Source of the DNA: Botrytis cinerea B05.10
Lineage: Eukaryota; Ascomycota; Leotiomycetes; Helotiales; Sclerotiniaceae
Assembly (NCBI RefSeq): GCF_000143535.2
Contig: NC_037317.1
Location: 1,426,001 to 1,490,000 of the forward strand
Length of the DNA stretch: 64,000 bases
Reading direction: 5' to 3'
Both the position numbers and the translations under genes were made by a program. Each line of letters starts with the position of its first letter. The stretch's first letter is position 1. Below are positions 14,628-27,468 of the stretch, in pieces. Under the pieces are notes generated by a model. That model worked only from the letters and a program-made list of their open reading frames with translations. It was not told the DNA's origin and ran no database searches.

Positions 14628-16347
14628 ATGAATACGACAATGGCACCAATGAGAGATCAACCAGAAGATTACATGAACCGACTGGTTCAAAGGAATGTTA
14701 TGTTAGACGATCTTCAATTAGTAAAAAGGGATGGAAAAGACAATGATAATGAGAATAAAAAGAAAAACGGCGAACGGGGTGGTGACTACGATGATCATCC
14801 AGATAGACAGGTCGATTACCCACCGACGCCTACAGCTGTGGTCACAAGGACTGCGTGGACCCAAATAACAAATACTGCTTGGACTACACAAACTGCCACT
14901 GCCTGGACCACGCAAACTGCGATCACTACTTCATCAAGTGTAATGACTGTCGTTGTTGTTGCTACGCCAAGCTCCACATCGACGTCGGAATCTTCAAAAT
15001 CAACTTCGGTGAGTTGGAACGGAAACTGTTTGTGGGTGGGTGTACTGACTATCGACAGATATCAATTACGTCTGCCATATCTTCATCGCCAACAGGGGCT
15101 GTCACATTTTCCATACCAAGCTCAGAGCAGCCAGGAAGGAAGGGATTATGCACCCTTTCTAATGGAGCTCCGTGCGAAAGTGCCACGGCTACCACATCTA
15201 CTGTCACTGCCTATGAGGCCATCAGTGCAAGCTCTGCGCCGACTGCTCAAGCAGATGAAGATGGATCATCTTCCGACGTACCACCTCAATTTCGTAATGG
15301 CCACGGACCTGATGGCGATCTTAGCCCTTTGGCGGAGAAACTTCTAATAAGTGCTGGATCAATAGGTTTGTGATTCAGAATCGAGTGATAACCAACTGTT
15401 GCTGACCTTGATTAATAGGCATATTCGTCATCATTGGTGCTATTATATATCTCGTTATCAGAATGAAGAAATTAAATCGATTAGCAAGAGGAGAGATATC
15501 AGAAGAAGAAGCTCGTTGGTATGGATGGAGAAGAAACAGAGGGGACCCAGGTCGTCCTCCCAGTTATGCTAGCGGCAAAGTTTCACAAAATGGATATCCT
15601 ATTGATGAAAAATTCGCTGAAAGGGAGATGGGTGGTTTCTATAACTCCGACAACAAATCGTCACTCGAACGCCCGGGATCGGCAACTGTAAACTTACGAG
15701 GACTGCGTACAGATCTCCAGAGGAAAAATTCGACCAGGAGCAGTCATTCAGGATCGGGTATGTCTGCCAGTCCAGTTTCCGGCCCAGGTCAATCATACGG
15801 ACCTCCAAGCAATATGGACTTCTATTATTCTCAAACGGGAACTATGAGGTCTCAACAGTCAGGACAATCTTCAAATGCCTATGATCCTTCTCAGAGGGAG
15901 GCCAATCACATAAGCTACTTGTCTTCAATATCGTCAGGATTTGGTGACTCACTTGTCATGCCTGATGATAGTGCACCTCCTCAAATTCCAGTCTCTAGAT
16001 TTTCTTGGACAACGGCATCTCAGGGTGCGCCACAGAATCGAGACACTATATACACAACAACTTCAGAGGAAACAGCGCCACGGTTTCGCACTGTCAATTC
16101 ATGGGTAGCTCAACAAACAGGACGGGTAGAGAGGAAACAGCAAAGTGACATGGAAATACCAGCGATGCCAGAAATTCCTATTTCGTATACCCACCGGTCA
16201 CAGGTTCCCGATCCTTTATTTGCCGAGGGCCATCAACGCAATATGAGCGAGAACCCAGCTTTTAGACATCACCCCGGTGACGAAATCGAATTGGGAAGAG
16301 GTTCACGTGTTCCGAGTTCAATTCTGGATAGAAAGATGGGAATATAA
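14628..16347 (+). CDS. Single-pass membrane protein with Thr-rich ectodomain and disordered cytosolic tail
   Basis: Exons 14628..15008, 15059..15365 and 15419..16347 encode 538 residues. Residues about 70-130 are Thr/Trp repeats (TAWTT, TATAWTTQT) and Ser/Thr tracts like the stalks of fungal wall sensors. The second exon adds a Ser/Ala-rich region with two Cys. A single hydrophobic helix (GIFVIIGAIIYLVI, about residues 229-243) is formed across intron 2 and is followed by the basic stop-transfer RMKKLNRLARG. The remaining about 290 residues are polar and Ser/Gln/Pro-rich. Layout resembles Mid2/Wsc-type or fungal TM-anchored surface proteins, but I see no WSC domain. No N-terminal signal peptide follows the chosen start, so the internal helix may act as the signal anchor, or a 5' exon has been missed. 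Confidence 0.8.
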
Positions 16348-18850
16348 TTAAAACAACAACAGAATAACTCAAACAGAGAGTAAGTGTACTATACGAAAGA
16401 TGAAGCTCTACCAATTTTGTATGTATATATGTCTAATTGCCTATACGGTCGTTCTAGCCTGGTGCTTGATTCGATGAGATTTGCATAGCGTGGAGCGGGG
16501 AGCATTTTTGTACGTTTTTGGGCATTTGGTGGCTGGTTGCTTGGATGTATGATTTATTGATATTTTCTGCTTCATGAAGAAAGGGGAGATGAGAGATTGA
16601 CAGATATAACATATTGTAATATCATGACGAGAACGAAGCGAGAAATAAAACGAGCAGGACAGGGGAGTGAAATGAAATAAAAATCGATGAGAAAGCAAAT
16701 CTGGGCTGGACAAGAAAGGCTCCGCTCAGTGCACTGTCGAAATTTCATGAGGCTTGGGCGCATTGCTTTTAGGCAACCAGCGCATGAATGTGTGATAGGA
16801 GGTGAGGCAACGAGATGAGATGAGAAGAGAATGTGATAAGGTGGACTTCAAAGAAGAAGGGTGGTCAAGAGACGATGCAGGGGCGGCGCAGAAACGATGA
16901 GGGGATGCGAAGGTGTGGCGGTGAAGATATAAGAGATTGTTTTCTGTCTGTAGCTTTGTAATATATAAGTGCAGTGATATAGTTTTTAAATATATGAGAA
17001 AAGTTTTAAATCAATGAGGTGGTCTCATAATCTACATATTGACGCTTGCTTGCTGGTCTTGACTGGATAGAATTTCTCATGGGGATTTTTTATTCATAAT
17101 AAATGTACCATCCGGATACTTCACTTTGAGGGATTTTGGATTTGTCTTTTGATATTGATTGATTGTTGGGAAAATTTCATGGAGTTGAGATATGATAGCA
17201 TGTAAGATTCGCTAGCATGCCCACTCCATCAAAACAAGCTGACTTGACCTCCTCAGATCAGCATGATATTTTTCGGTTAGAAATCGAATGGCATTATTCA
17301 TTTATACACCCATCTACTCCTTTGTTTATTCATTTAAATACCATTACTATAACAATATCCTAGTCTGCAGAATCCTTCTTTTCTCGTTCCCCTTTCTCCT
17401 TCCAAAATTTCCATTTCCATCAAGTCGACTCTTAACTGATCCACTCCCAACACTTCCGCACAACCCTAACAAATCTCTGCATCGAAAATTCTCACCCTCT
17501 CAAATAAATTAAAAGTTTGTAGCCTACCCGGGTGCTACCAGGCATATGGAGCCAAACATGATTGGACCTCGCAAGAAACAGGATCGGATGAAAACGAAAC
17601 GCCGCGCCACCGCACTGGTGAAATTCTCTGCCTGAAAAAGTGCTCAAGTGGAACGCGCATTGTGGCATTTGAGAATTGGGTTTCTGGTATATGGGTTGAG
17701 GATGGGAAGGTTTGGGAAGGAGATTGTGGTGGATGTGCTTGTTTGGATTTGGATTATGCGGATGGGGAATGGAGGTGGTGGGGTGGGAGGAGGGGAAGGG
17801 AAGGTAAGAGTCTGAGGGTTTGTGGTAAGGGGCTCGGAAGGAGGTGAGCGTAAGTTTTTACTTTGTTTTATAAAAAAAGGTTAGGCTTGCGTCTTGAAAG
17901 TATGGGAAGAGGAGGTCATAATACTTCAGGAAAAGGAAACTTGTGTGTCGTTCAGAGTTTGGGGAAGGTGCGCGGTTCGAAATGGAATGAGAGGCCGAAA
18001 GACTCGCGTCTACGGGTGCTAACACTCCCGAATAGTCTGTTTTCAATGACCCGCTAATGTTTCTGTGGACTGGCTTGGGTACTTGATTTATCTTCAACTC
18101 GTGGGGAAAGTTGTTTTTCCTACCCAAATGCTGTATTGGAGGAACTTCCACGCAAAGTGTTTGGTGTAGCTTGACGCTGTTCGCACACCAACTGTCAACG
18201 TTATGCCATTTCTACTTGAAACGAAGAGAGACAATGTATAATCGTCATCAAGAACCAATCATCGAATACATGATTTCTCCAGAAGAACCCTTTGGACTCC
18301 CACTAGGATTTCTGAAGTTGAATTCAACATACGACAGGAAATTAGATGGAGAAAGTTAAAACCAAAACCCGAAAATCATATCCAGTTCCAAACCTCCACT
18401 GCAATTCTCGTTACAACTTAAGAAACAGTGCTAAGCTGGCTGAGAATGTCCTGCCGTACACTTCGCAGTATTGAAATCACCACCAGCTCCTTCACCATCA
18501 TTTCATGTACCTCTGTTGGCAAGGCCCAATCACCAGTATAGTATAGATACGCCACTGAATAGTCTTAATAAGAAGCATAGTTTAAAAGGAACATTAGGGT
18601 AATAGCAGGGGCAAGACCTAGCTCTGGAGCTTAGTGTTGTTTTTGCTCTACGGAAATATCGCTGTAGAAGAGTCAATCAGGCACTTCCAAAATGTACAGA
18701 GCGTTTTCCCGAAGATTTTAAACGGCGATATACTTGGTTTTGTGGTCAAATACTGATATCTCAGGAGAGCAAAATCAGAAAAGAGGTTGTTAGAAAATTA
18801 GCAGTACTGGGCTGCGCAGTGGATATCCGTGGAGCGGATAATTGCTCTGA

Positions 18851-18927
18851 CAGATAATCCGCAGATGACCTGCAAATAACCCGTATATCTGCAAATAATC
18901 CGCGGATTATCTGCAGATTATCCACGG
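18851..18927. repeat. ATCCGC/GCGGAT palindromic repeat cluster
   Basis: Overlapping imperfect direct and inverted copies of GATAATCCGCAGAT-like units. At the centre, 18891-18914 is a 24-bp near-perfect palindrome around ATAATCCGCGGATTAT, which is exactly self-complementary. No coding role is evident. Confidence 0.7.
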
Positions 18928-19714
18928 CTACAGATAACTTAGGCTTGAAGCTAAAGTTGGCGCTCAAGGAAAAATCGACACCATCAATAGTAGCAGCAAA
19001 CAAACGTCTAATCGAAATAACGAAGACACGTATCTACAAGAGATGGAGTACACTACCATTAAACCACGGCTTTGCGCGAGTAGATTTTCTGCGAGATTCA
19101 AAGACTGTTTCTGAGCACACCACATCCCATGAGAGTGCATTACTGCTTCTAAATGTTTGATCTCTTCTTTAAGCAATCTTTAATGAACTTTGAATAAGTC
19201 TAACGTCATCGATTAATGAAATGAAGTGGGTGCAGGCCTGGTTGAAAGTCGGCTGGAGTAGACATTCGGTTAGAAAACCTTCCGACTTAAATATGTTCCG
19301 CACAATCTTACAACGATCACAGTTGTGTCAAGTACTATGAATGAAGATTACAGTATAGTTGGGCTTGATCTTCCTTAACATATCGGGAGAAGAGGACTCG
19401 CAGGAAAAAGTATACAATTAGTTCTCGGGACTGGAAATCAATACCGTGAATGAGAAATCATGAAGAGAATCATATCTTCTACGGCTGGCTGAGGGATATT
19501 GCGAACAAAAAGACGAACCCAACAGGATTGCTGGACGCAACGTTGAGTTATAGAAAACGATTACCCGGAATTATACATATATCTATATTCCATATTCTCA
19601 AATAATCCAGCCAGCTACAAAAACACAGCAAACCCTACAGAAAACCGAACACACAAACAATCTATACCAGAAATATCCAACTAAACACCAAAAATCTCTG
19701 CGCAAGACAGGTGG

Positions 19715-19736
19715 TATATATATATATATATATACA
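19715..19736. repeat. TA microsatellite
   Basis: An uninterrupted run of TA dinucleotides in the gene-poor region. Confidence 0.9.
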
Positions 19737-20068
19737 TACTCGGCTAGAACAATACTTTCGACCCCTAACCCAAGCGACAAACAGGGGTATAGCACAGCAC
19801 ATCACATTATCAACACCACCACTCGAGTTTCAATCATCAGTTATCCCTTAGAAATCGTGGTGAATTTTCAAAATAAGCTTATTAAACTCCCAAGAGCCAA
19901 AATTCAACAACCACAGCCTGATATAAAACATTGTTTAAAACAGACGTCAAGATATCCTCATATAATTTCACATAATATAATGCAATACATGCTCCAGTAC
20001 TAATAATAGTCAACTCTTTTATATAACCTGATTAATTATACTAGATTCGAGATTCAGTTATATGATTC

Positions 20069-20150
20069 ACACACACACACACACACATATATACATCACT
20101 TCGCTTCACTATATACATACATACATACATACACACATATACACATAAAC
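20069..20150. repeat. CA and CATA microsatellites
   Basis: A (CA)n run at 20069-20087 followed by (CATA)n tetranucleotide repeats around 20113-20133 and a mixed CA/TA tail. Confidence 0.9.
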
Positions 20151-20897
20151 CGCTCATACCACCTTTGACAAATACACCAAATCTTCTTGAAAATTTTCAG
20201 ATAGGTAGACAGGAAAATAACCACTACTTGCCCACCCATCCAACTCTTCTAATTCTTCTAATCCTCCTTAAAAGCTACCTGGCCTTCACTATTCGTAATC
20301 CCAATTCCAATTCCAATTCCAACCTCAAAACTAGCAAACATGTTTTTGCACGTGCACTTACTTACACTTACACTTACACTTCTTACCTGCGCAAGACAGC
20401 AATATTAATCCGAAGGAAAAGAAACGATAAACCCAGTGAAAAGTATTACCGAGTGCGGCGAGCGGAGCGCGATGATCTGATCTGATACATGCTGGATTTT
20501 GATCGAGCCTTGGATTTCCAAGTTCTAGTAGGTATGGCGAATACTTATTCCTTTGGGAATGATCACTCCAATAGAGCAGAGGGAATTCGACCTGCTTGAT
20601 TACAGGAGAAGAAAATGTGATAAGCAAAAGTCAGATGCGTTCAAAGAGAGGAAACCCGAGTGAAGATAATCTGATAGCTAATAAGTATTAACTCTAGTTT
20701 CGATCTACCCCTTCTCACAGACGCCAATGCTCAAATTTGAGAAACCTCGCCCAAACTCGCAAGGAAACGGTTAGCCAGTATCCTATAATCCTACATAATG
20801 AAAATATCCACTCCATATTCAATAACATATTCGAAAGGAATTACTATTAGCTTTCACATCCCACCCACCCCCCATTCAACTCCGTAGCCAAACACTC

Positions 20898-21787
20898 TTA
20901 GTTGGATTTTTTCCCCTGCAAATGCCACGCGAAAACCTTTTCAAAGATCCCTTTGCCATTCCCAACAATCGTATCTCCATGACAAGGCACGATATTCTCA
21001 AATCCCCACGTATTAATTCTCTTCACGCTCTGGTTGAAACCCTCCCTATCACTCTTACTGAACAGATACCACAACATTCTTTTTTGCCATATCGCCGAAC
21101 CATTGGCCGTCTGAAGATGACCAAACAACTTTGTTGCAAATCCCGAATTGGGATCCTCTCCCGTCTTAGAATACTGTTCTGTAGCCGGCATGTTGAACAT
21201 CAGATCCGCTTCAATCAACGTCCTATCCGGTTTATAATAAAACACCAATTCCTTGTTCGGATGCGAATCCACAAATTCATATTCAAAGTCTGTATCGAAC
21301 TCCGGCGAGACCCGAATTTCAGTCTTATTTTTCTTGGTAAAAATCGTTTGGAAATGGACATTGGTGACCTTCTTGTCCGACTTAGCTTGCTCGGCACGTT
21401 TCTCGGCAAGACCCTCGGGAGCAATGAAGTGGGCGTTTGGATAGGCCTTGTGCCACTCGGAGAGAAAGATGTGGTGCTCGAGATCGGGGGCTGCAACGTA
21501 GGCGACGCGGTTTCCGAGCGATTGGAGTTTGCTTGTTACCGAGGGGGTGAGGGCAACGGGAGAGAAGACGGCGAGCTGTCCAGATGTGAGACGGACTATT
21601 GGAATGATCGGTTAGCATTTGTATGTGGTGAGCGCGCGGAGAAGAGAGATATACCAATTGTCGCTCGACCACCGAATTTGATCATGCCAAATCGTAAGAA
21701 AGGCACTGAGAGTGTGGTAATATTTGGCGTCAAATCACGGATAACCATGACTTTCTCTGGATCTGAAGGAACGAGTTTGTCGGACAT
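20898..21787 (-). CDS. DUF4336 / metallo-beta-lactamase-fold-like protein
   Basis: Exons 21787..21655 and 21595..20898 give 276 residues. The sequence matches a widespread fungal family of DUF4336-type proteins with a metallo-beta-lactamase-like fold, from memory of the family. Recognisable segments are GGRATIVRLTSGQLAVFSP near the start, AAPDLEHHIFLSEW, HFIAPEGLAEKR, the phrase YKPDRTLIEADLMFN, and a C-terminal NIVPCHGDTIV. The last is a typical late metal-ligand region of the fold. The canonical HxHxDH motif is replaced by HHIFLSEWH, so activity as a hydrolase is uncertain. The intron begins GTATAT and ends CAATAG, splitting a Val codon. No signal peptide is visible, so it is probably cytosolic. 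Neighbours do not suggest a pathway. Confidence 0.85.
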
Positions 21788-23278
21788 GGTGAGAATGTGG
21801 TTGTGAGGGTATGCGGATGTTGTGATGCTAGAAAAGAAGTTGTACGAAGTGATATTGTTGTACTCTTCGATGACGATGGATTAATGTGGTGGAGTGACTT
21901 TCCAAATCCGATGACGTTATCGCATGCGGAAAATATCCCGTGACTATGCCTTATCGTTCTATCGTCGGTGTTTATTTGATGATGGCTGTTTGCAGAGTGA
22001 CAAAGACGAAAACGTAGGTAGGTAACCTTACTGAGAATGGATTTGATATGGAAAGCAGATATGAATATGAGAGAGAAAGACGAAAGAAAGAAAGAAATAC
22101 TTGGACCTTTATAAAATATTAATTGCAATCACTTCGATCATTTGCATCTTGAATTCTCTGTCAGCAAATGGACCATTTGGAATCTGGAATTCAAATCCAA
22201 AGTCTGGACTGAAGAACGAGATGGATGTTTAATAAGCGACGCACACAGATACCGTACCGAGGCAGTTTGTAAAGATGGAGAAAGACCATGCAAAGGGTCT
22301 AGACGCTAGGATTCATTCCGAAAGGATATTGTAATCATTTCGAACAATTCAAAGATCATGTAGATTCTATAACTAACTATGCGTAAAGAGTAGAAGCCAA
22401 CAATGTATGAGTGGCTGATTTCATATTGATTTCTACAAAAGTGTGATGATTTTCTACTTCATGCTTCGCTTTCATGTCAAGATCAGGATAGCTTACGGAT
22501 GACATATGTACATATGGCATGACAGCATGACGGCATGACGGCATGATGAGAAACAGAAAGGATAATCAAGCAGTGCAGAGGTAGTTTCAACCCAATTATT
22601 CAGTTCAGGAACATCAAATACTTTCTGTCTCTCACAACATTCATCCCTCCTTTCTGTCATTGGACAACACGAAAAGTGTACAGAGTATTGATATTCATCT
22701 CTTCTCACATCCGGACTTTCCGAAAGATGCATCTTCATGTGAACAGTGTCTAAAATGAAAATTTGTTTTATTCAACACATTGGTGCTAATCCAATGCTAC
22801 TATCGAGCCACCTCAGAAACCGACGAGCAGACATAAAACCGTATATTATCTAGAAGTATAGCGGCCTTTTGTACCATCTCGAGGCTTCGTATTTAATCCC
22901 CCAATTTACGCTACTTGTCCGAGTAGGTGTGTGTCCAAATGAAACAAGCAGAAAAATACATCAATGTGTGGAACCAGAGCCACGAGGAGAAATTGTGAAC
23001 ATGTTGTTCTTTTCGTAAAGTAGTAAGTTTAGGATATTCCATCCACCCATCCGAAACGCCACGAAGGAGGAATAGCACCAATTACACAGAGCTATGTATC
23101 GCGTGTGCTATGGAAGAAACTCGGCAAGAAGCAGTATTTCAAGAGAAGCGAGGCAAGAGGTTTATCGAAAAGAAGAGTCCTGCTCGTCAAACATAGAAGC
23201 CATGCATGATAATCATGCTCCAATTCTTCAATATATCTTCCCCAAGAAGTATGAACCCACATATCACATGCGTACACA
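21788..23278. other. Intergenic region
   Basis: Promoter side of the DUF4336-like gene and 3' side of the coiled-coil gene. It carries AAAGAAAG-type purine tracts near 22080 and a tandem GCATGACGG array of about four units at 22516-22550. No gene seen. Confidence 0.55.
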
Positions 23279-25422
23279 TCAACCAGGGAACTGATATGCG
23301 ACAGGATAGCCCATAAGCTCCACAAGTTCAAACCTCCATATGTCTAATAGACGAACAACACGTTGAGGTAAGATTTGATTCATACCGAGGAAACCACTAC
23401 CGCCGCGCTGCACAATTATTTGGTAAAGCCATCTACGAGTAGAATCGTTTTCTGCAACCCAAATTTTGCGCTCATAAGCAACCGCGAGGAACAACCAAAG
23501 TGCACTGTAGAACACCGCATGGAATACCAAACCCCAAAAAGTATCCCAGGCATTTGGCAATCTTCCACGCTTTGGATTGAATAAAACAGAGAGAAGTTTA
23601 GGTCCAACTCTGGGTGGTTTATCAACATCACCTGCGCCAGAACCGTCGCTTGCTTCAGACTCTTCGGAATTGGGGTCGTCATCAGGAGGTGATATATCCC
23701 AGGGGTCGCGTCCAGTGATCTTTGCAGGGACCCAACTAAGAAGAGCCAACAAATGCTTACACCAATGGAAGAAAAGGATGAGGAAATTGAATTCGACCAA
23801 GAGCCAGCAAATGACGGGATTGTGAGCGAATACTCGGAATGGCGTATAACGAATTGGTCCAGGGATATCTGCACCTGGTACGTCGACTTGTGTGATAGGT
23901 CCTGGCACAGGTACTTCGCGATCAACGTATTGAATAGGACCAGGAACCATAATTTCTGGGCCGGGAATGTAAACTTCTCGAATCACTTCTACTTCTTGAA
24001 TCCGGATTTCAACCTTAGGACCAGCATCAGGGCCATGTCCGCGACGTCTGGTTTTTTTGTTGATGACTTGGAGATCGGGAATACCTTCTCCTTCTACCCC
24101 TCCTTCTCCTTCTCCTTCTCCTTCTCCTCCCTCCCCTGCCTCATCTTCGACTTCGTCTTCAGAGGAGCTGCTGCTGCTACTCTCGCTAGCTGCGCTGCTG
24201 CCTGCGGTTGAATTTTTACCACTGTCACCGTCATTGGGTTCGTAAGTTCCGGGGGCTGGGTTGAAACCTGGTTCTTGGGCCTTTCGAGCGTCTACAATCT
24301 GTTGTATGACATTGCGGCACATCTGAACATATTCTGACATCAGCTTTTGCGCTTCTGGTGATACTCCAGCTCCTCCTTCGGCCACAAGCTCTTTGTTGAC
24401 CTTCTCAATCTTCTCAAGAAGCTCCTGCGTTTCCTGCTCCTTTTGCACCAACTCCTCTTGCACCCTCTTGCTTTCTTTTTGAATTGCTCTAGCATCGTTT
24501 CTGAAATCTTCGAGTTTTTGCTTTTCAACGGCCACACGTTGTATAAGCCGTTCGTTTTTGCTTATATGTACCGCCATTTCGTCCTTATAGGCAGCAAACT
24601 CAAAACTCAATTTCTCATAATCCGCCTGAGCGTCGTCGTGTCTAGTCTGCATCTCAGTCATGTAATTTTCGGCTTCTTGTATCTCGTGCTTCAGATCCCG
24701 GTTTTCTTGCTCGATAGCTTCACATCGCTGGTCTCTATTAAGGCACTCCGCTTCCCTGCCATTCATTTGATTTTCGACATATATGATATATTTTTCCTTC
24801 TCGGAAACTAAATTCTCCAATTTTTCAATCTGCTTTTCAAGCTCCAGTATAGTAGCAGCATCATTTCTTTTTGAATCGGCCATTTTGTCTTGTAGGTCAA
24901 AATGTTTCTCTCTTAGATTATCGTACTCGACGGTTCTCTTTTTCTTCTCTGCGGTATATCTTGCTTCGAGATTCCGCTGCTCTTGAATAAACCTTTCTTG
25001 GAGAGCTGTGAAAGTTTCGTTCTTCCTCTTTTCTTCGATATAGCCTGCTTCCAATTTCGCAACGATAGGTTCGAAAGCTGCAAGATCGATATGTGCCGCT
25101 TGAAGTCTTTGGTCGTAGGATTCGAGTTGGGCGACTGTTGTCGACACCTGCTCTTCCTTTTGTTGGACCAGCATGCGCGCTTCTTTGAGCTCCCATTCAA
25201 GCTGTGTTTGCTTTGTTCGATGTGCGACGCAATCGGTCCTGAGACAAGGCTTCAAAGGTCTGTACATTCCAAGGTTAGCATTGTTACACTCATCACGTGG
25301 ATTTTAATTAAAAGTACTTACGTTCCATTCTTTTGCTTCTGAGATGATGCATCGTCGAGGTTGAATGTAAAAGTCGCGCCCTCAATGGCCGCCGACTGAA
25401 CATTTCCGAATTCCATAGACAT
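23279..25422 (-). CDS. Long coiled-coil protein with PGP repeats and two C-terminal membrane segments
   Basis: Exons 25422..25322 and 25259..23279 encode 693 residues; the intron carries TGCTAAC before TACAG. After a short unique start, residues about 45-340 are continuous coiled coil, rich in Glu, Lys, Gln and Leu. Residues about 383-429 are an acidic Ser/Glu/Gly linker coded by CTTCTC repeats. Residues about 468-508 hold repeated V/I-PGP units (YIPGPE, MVPGPI, VPVPGP, DIPGPI). Hydrophobic segments at about 513-543 and 604-629 are separated by an acidic loop. I do not recognise the family. Rod, flexible linker and hairpin membrane anchor would fit a tether at the nuclear envelope, ER or a vesicle, with the coiled coil in the cytosol; this is inference from architecture only. 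Confidence 0.85.
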
Positions 25423-27468
25423 TGTTTCGTTGGTTGTTATTGATTTGTATGATAATTTGGATTCTGGATGTAGAATACGGAAGATTCAAATTTACGAGAA
25501 GAGAATCAGATGTGCGAATTTATGCCATTCGATTATCAAGCTATTATAATTATGATTTTCTATCGTATGGCTGTAGTTTGTTGGTTGGCTGTATTGACTT
25601 TCTTTTTCTTACGGTAGGGCGTTTGAGTTGTCGTCGGATTCACTTTTGCCTGGCGAACGTGACTATCGAGTTCTGCTAGGTATCTTGGCAAGCGATTAGA
25701 GTGAATAGTAAGTGGAATCTACTTAAATCTGTCAATGGCAACCAACAGGTCAAAATTAAGCAAATGTGCATGCTGGGCTTGGACTTTGACTTCCGCCCAT
25801 TGTGACATCGCCTCTGATGTTCGAGGCAACCTTCGAACTTTAAAAGCACCAGTCTCACCTTCCGAATATCGTCCATCCAGTGACTGGAGTGTAAAAGATG
25901 ATAAATTGATGTAATCATAACGCTTTGGGCTTGAGCTTTTGAACGCGGAATCTGGTCCAGAACATCAGGAGGTATCAGCTGTTAGCTTTGGAATCTGGAT
26001 TCTAAAGCTAAGGGCACAACATTCATATTCATTCCCAATAGATAACTAGATATATATATTTATAACCAGAACTAATTCCGCGATAGTCCAGACACTCAAT
26101 TCTTGACAGCCGTTGGCTATAAATCACGGGATTAGCATCTTTCATATGCATCATGCGAAGAGTTGATGTCAGACCTTTAAGACCAAGATCTATTTTTATA
26201 TATCGTATTATATGAGGTGGGAAGCAAGATAACGGTTATGAATGGAAGGAGATTCACGGGAAATAGAGATGCAGTACAGATTATTCCCAAAGAGGAAGGT
26301 GTCTTACAGCCCGAGATGCTCAAGTTTGATTCAATACATTGAGTATCAGAGATAGTCAGAAAATACGACATGATCACATTTATTATTATTTTTCTATAAA
26401 TGATACATTTTGGCATATCTGGGAAAGAACTTCTCTAATTGAGGAAAGAGAAAGAGAGGGGGGGGGGGGGGGGGGGGCTTATAGTCGCACCATTCCTATC
26501 TCCCTCCTTTCCTTTCCTTCCCATCCTTTCATTCAAAAATGTATACATTCGAACCCAAAGTAAGAAAAAATTACACAGCGAACAAACATACCGCATAAAT
26601 CTCTACGCCTCAAAAGGGAACACAGTAAATCAGCAATTCCAATTGCATTGCGCACCTGACCAGGTACACGATAACACAAAAAGCCCCAAGTATATTCACA
26701 CCCTCATCTCCCAGCGAGCAAGTATACATTCCAGTGATGAGAAGAGAAGATCAGTTTTCAAGATCCCTCCTAACTTCTATTTCTCAGTAACCATTTACTG
26801 GATTAGATTAACTTCATACACGAATCTCAGCCAGTGTCTATCAAGTGTCAAGAACTGCCTAGGAGCCTTGGCTCCCCATCTTCCCATCTTCCCATCTTTA
26901 TATAGTAAAGTTTAGCAAAAACGCCACGTCCTCGAATGTCTAACTAGATAGCACCAGTACAGCTGAATTCACGCTTAAATTTACAATTGATCTCTTGATT
27001 GTATCTTTCTTAAATCTATAATCTGTACCCGCAGCCAACCCTTGACAGTATCTCAGAATACTAGATACTTGCCAATGCCAATATGAATGGCGCTACTACT
27101 ATTGTTGTTGCGCTGGCACTTAAGACGTAGCACCGAGCTTAGCTCTTAACATAGCTGGAGGGGAATTTACTTCTTCACTCCCCCCCTTCCTCGTTTCTCC
27201 GCCAATTACAGCACATCATACCAGGAAACAGATTTCACACACACAACATCACAAAAACAACTAATAAGACAGAAGCGATATTGAAAAGTGTTTGAATTAT
27301 AATAAAGAAAAGCAGCCGAATACGACGACATCGAGAACCAAGTTTGCAGAACCTCCACCCGCAGAAATCAAATCCAAATCAGATCTCTGCTCCATCCATC
27401 AAGTCATTCATTTCCATAATTTCATACTCAGATCCCTAGATCCATCCCATCATATCATTCATGCTTTC
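25423..27468. other. Intergenic region with a long poly-G tract
   Basis: Promoter side of the coiled-coil gene and 3' side of the protease. It holds AT-rich stretches at 26045-26075 and 26195-26215 and a 20-base poly-G run. No supported gene; an ORF starting in the poly-G run is an artefact of it. Confidence 0.55.
26458..26477 (+). repeat. Poly-G homopolymer, 20 bases
   Basis: An unbroken run of 20 G, preceded by a purine tract (GAGGAAAGAGAAAGAGA). The exact length is the kind of thing sequencing gets wrong. Confidence 0.9.

Larger units (their letters stand above)
16348..20897. other. Gene-poor 4.5-kb convergent region
   Basis: Flanked by convergent genes and lacking any ORF I trust. It contains purine-rich 3' flank (16780-16930), a GGGAGG-rich stretch at 17690-17850, a palindromic ATCCGC repeat cluster near 18.9 kb, and TA, CA and CATA microsatellites at 19.7-20.15 kb. 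It could host non-coding RNA or a lineage-specific small gene, but the sequence alone does not show one. Confidence 0.5.

Noticed and set aside
18761..19003. 80-codon minus frame over the ATCCGC cluster, considered as a transposase fragment
   Set aside because: The repeated ADY/II residues come from the palindromic repeats, and no transposase motif is present.
24057..24245. Pro/Ser-rich plus-strand frames at 24.0-24.25 kb
   Set aside because: Shadows of the acidic Ser/Glu/Gly linker of the coiled-coil gene on the minus strand.
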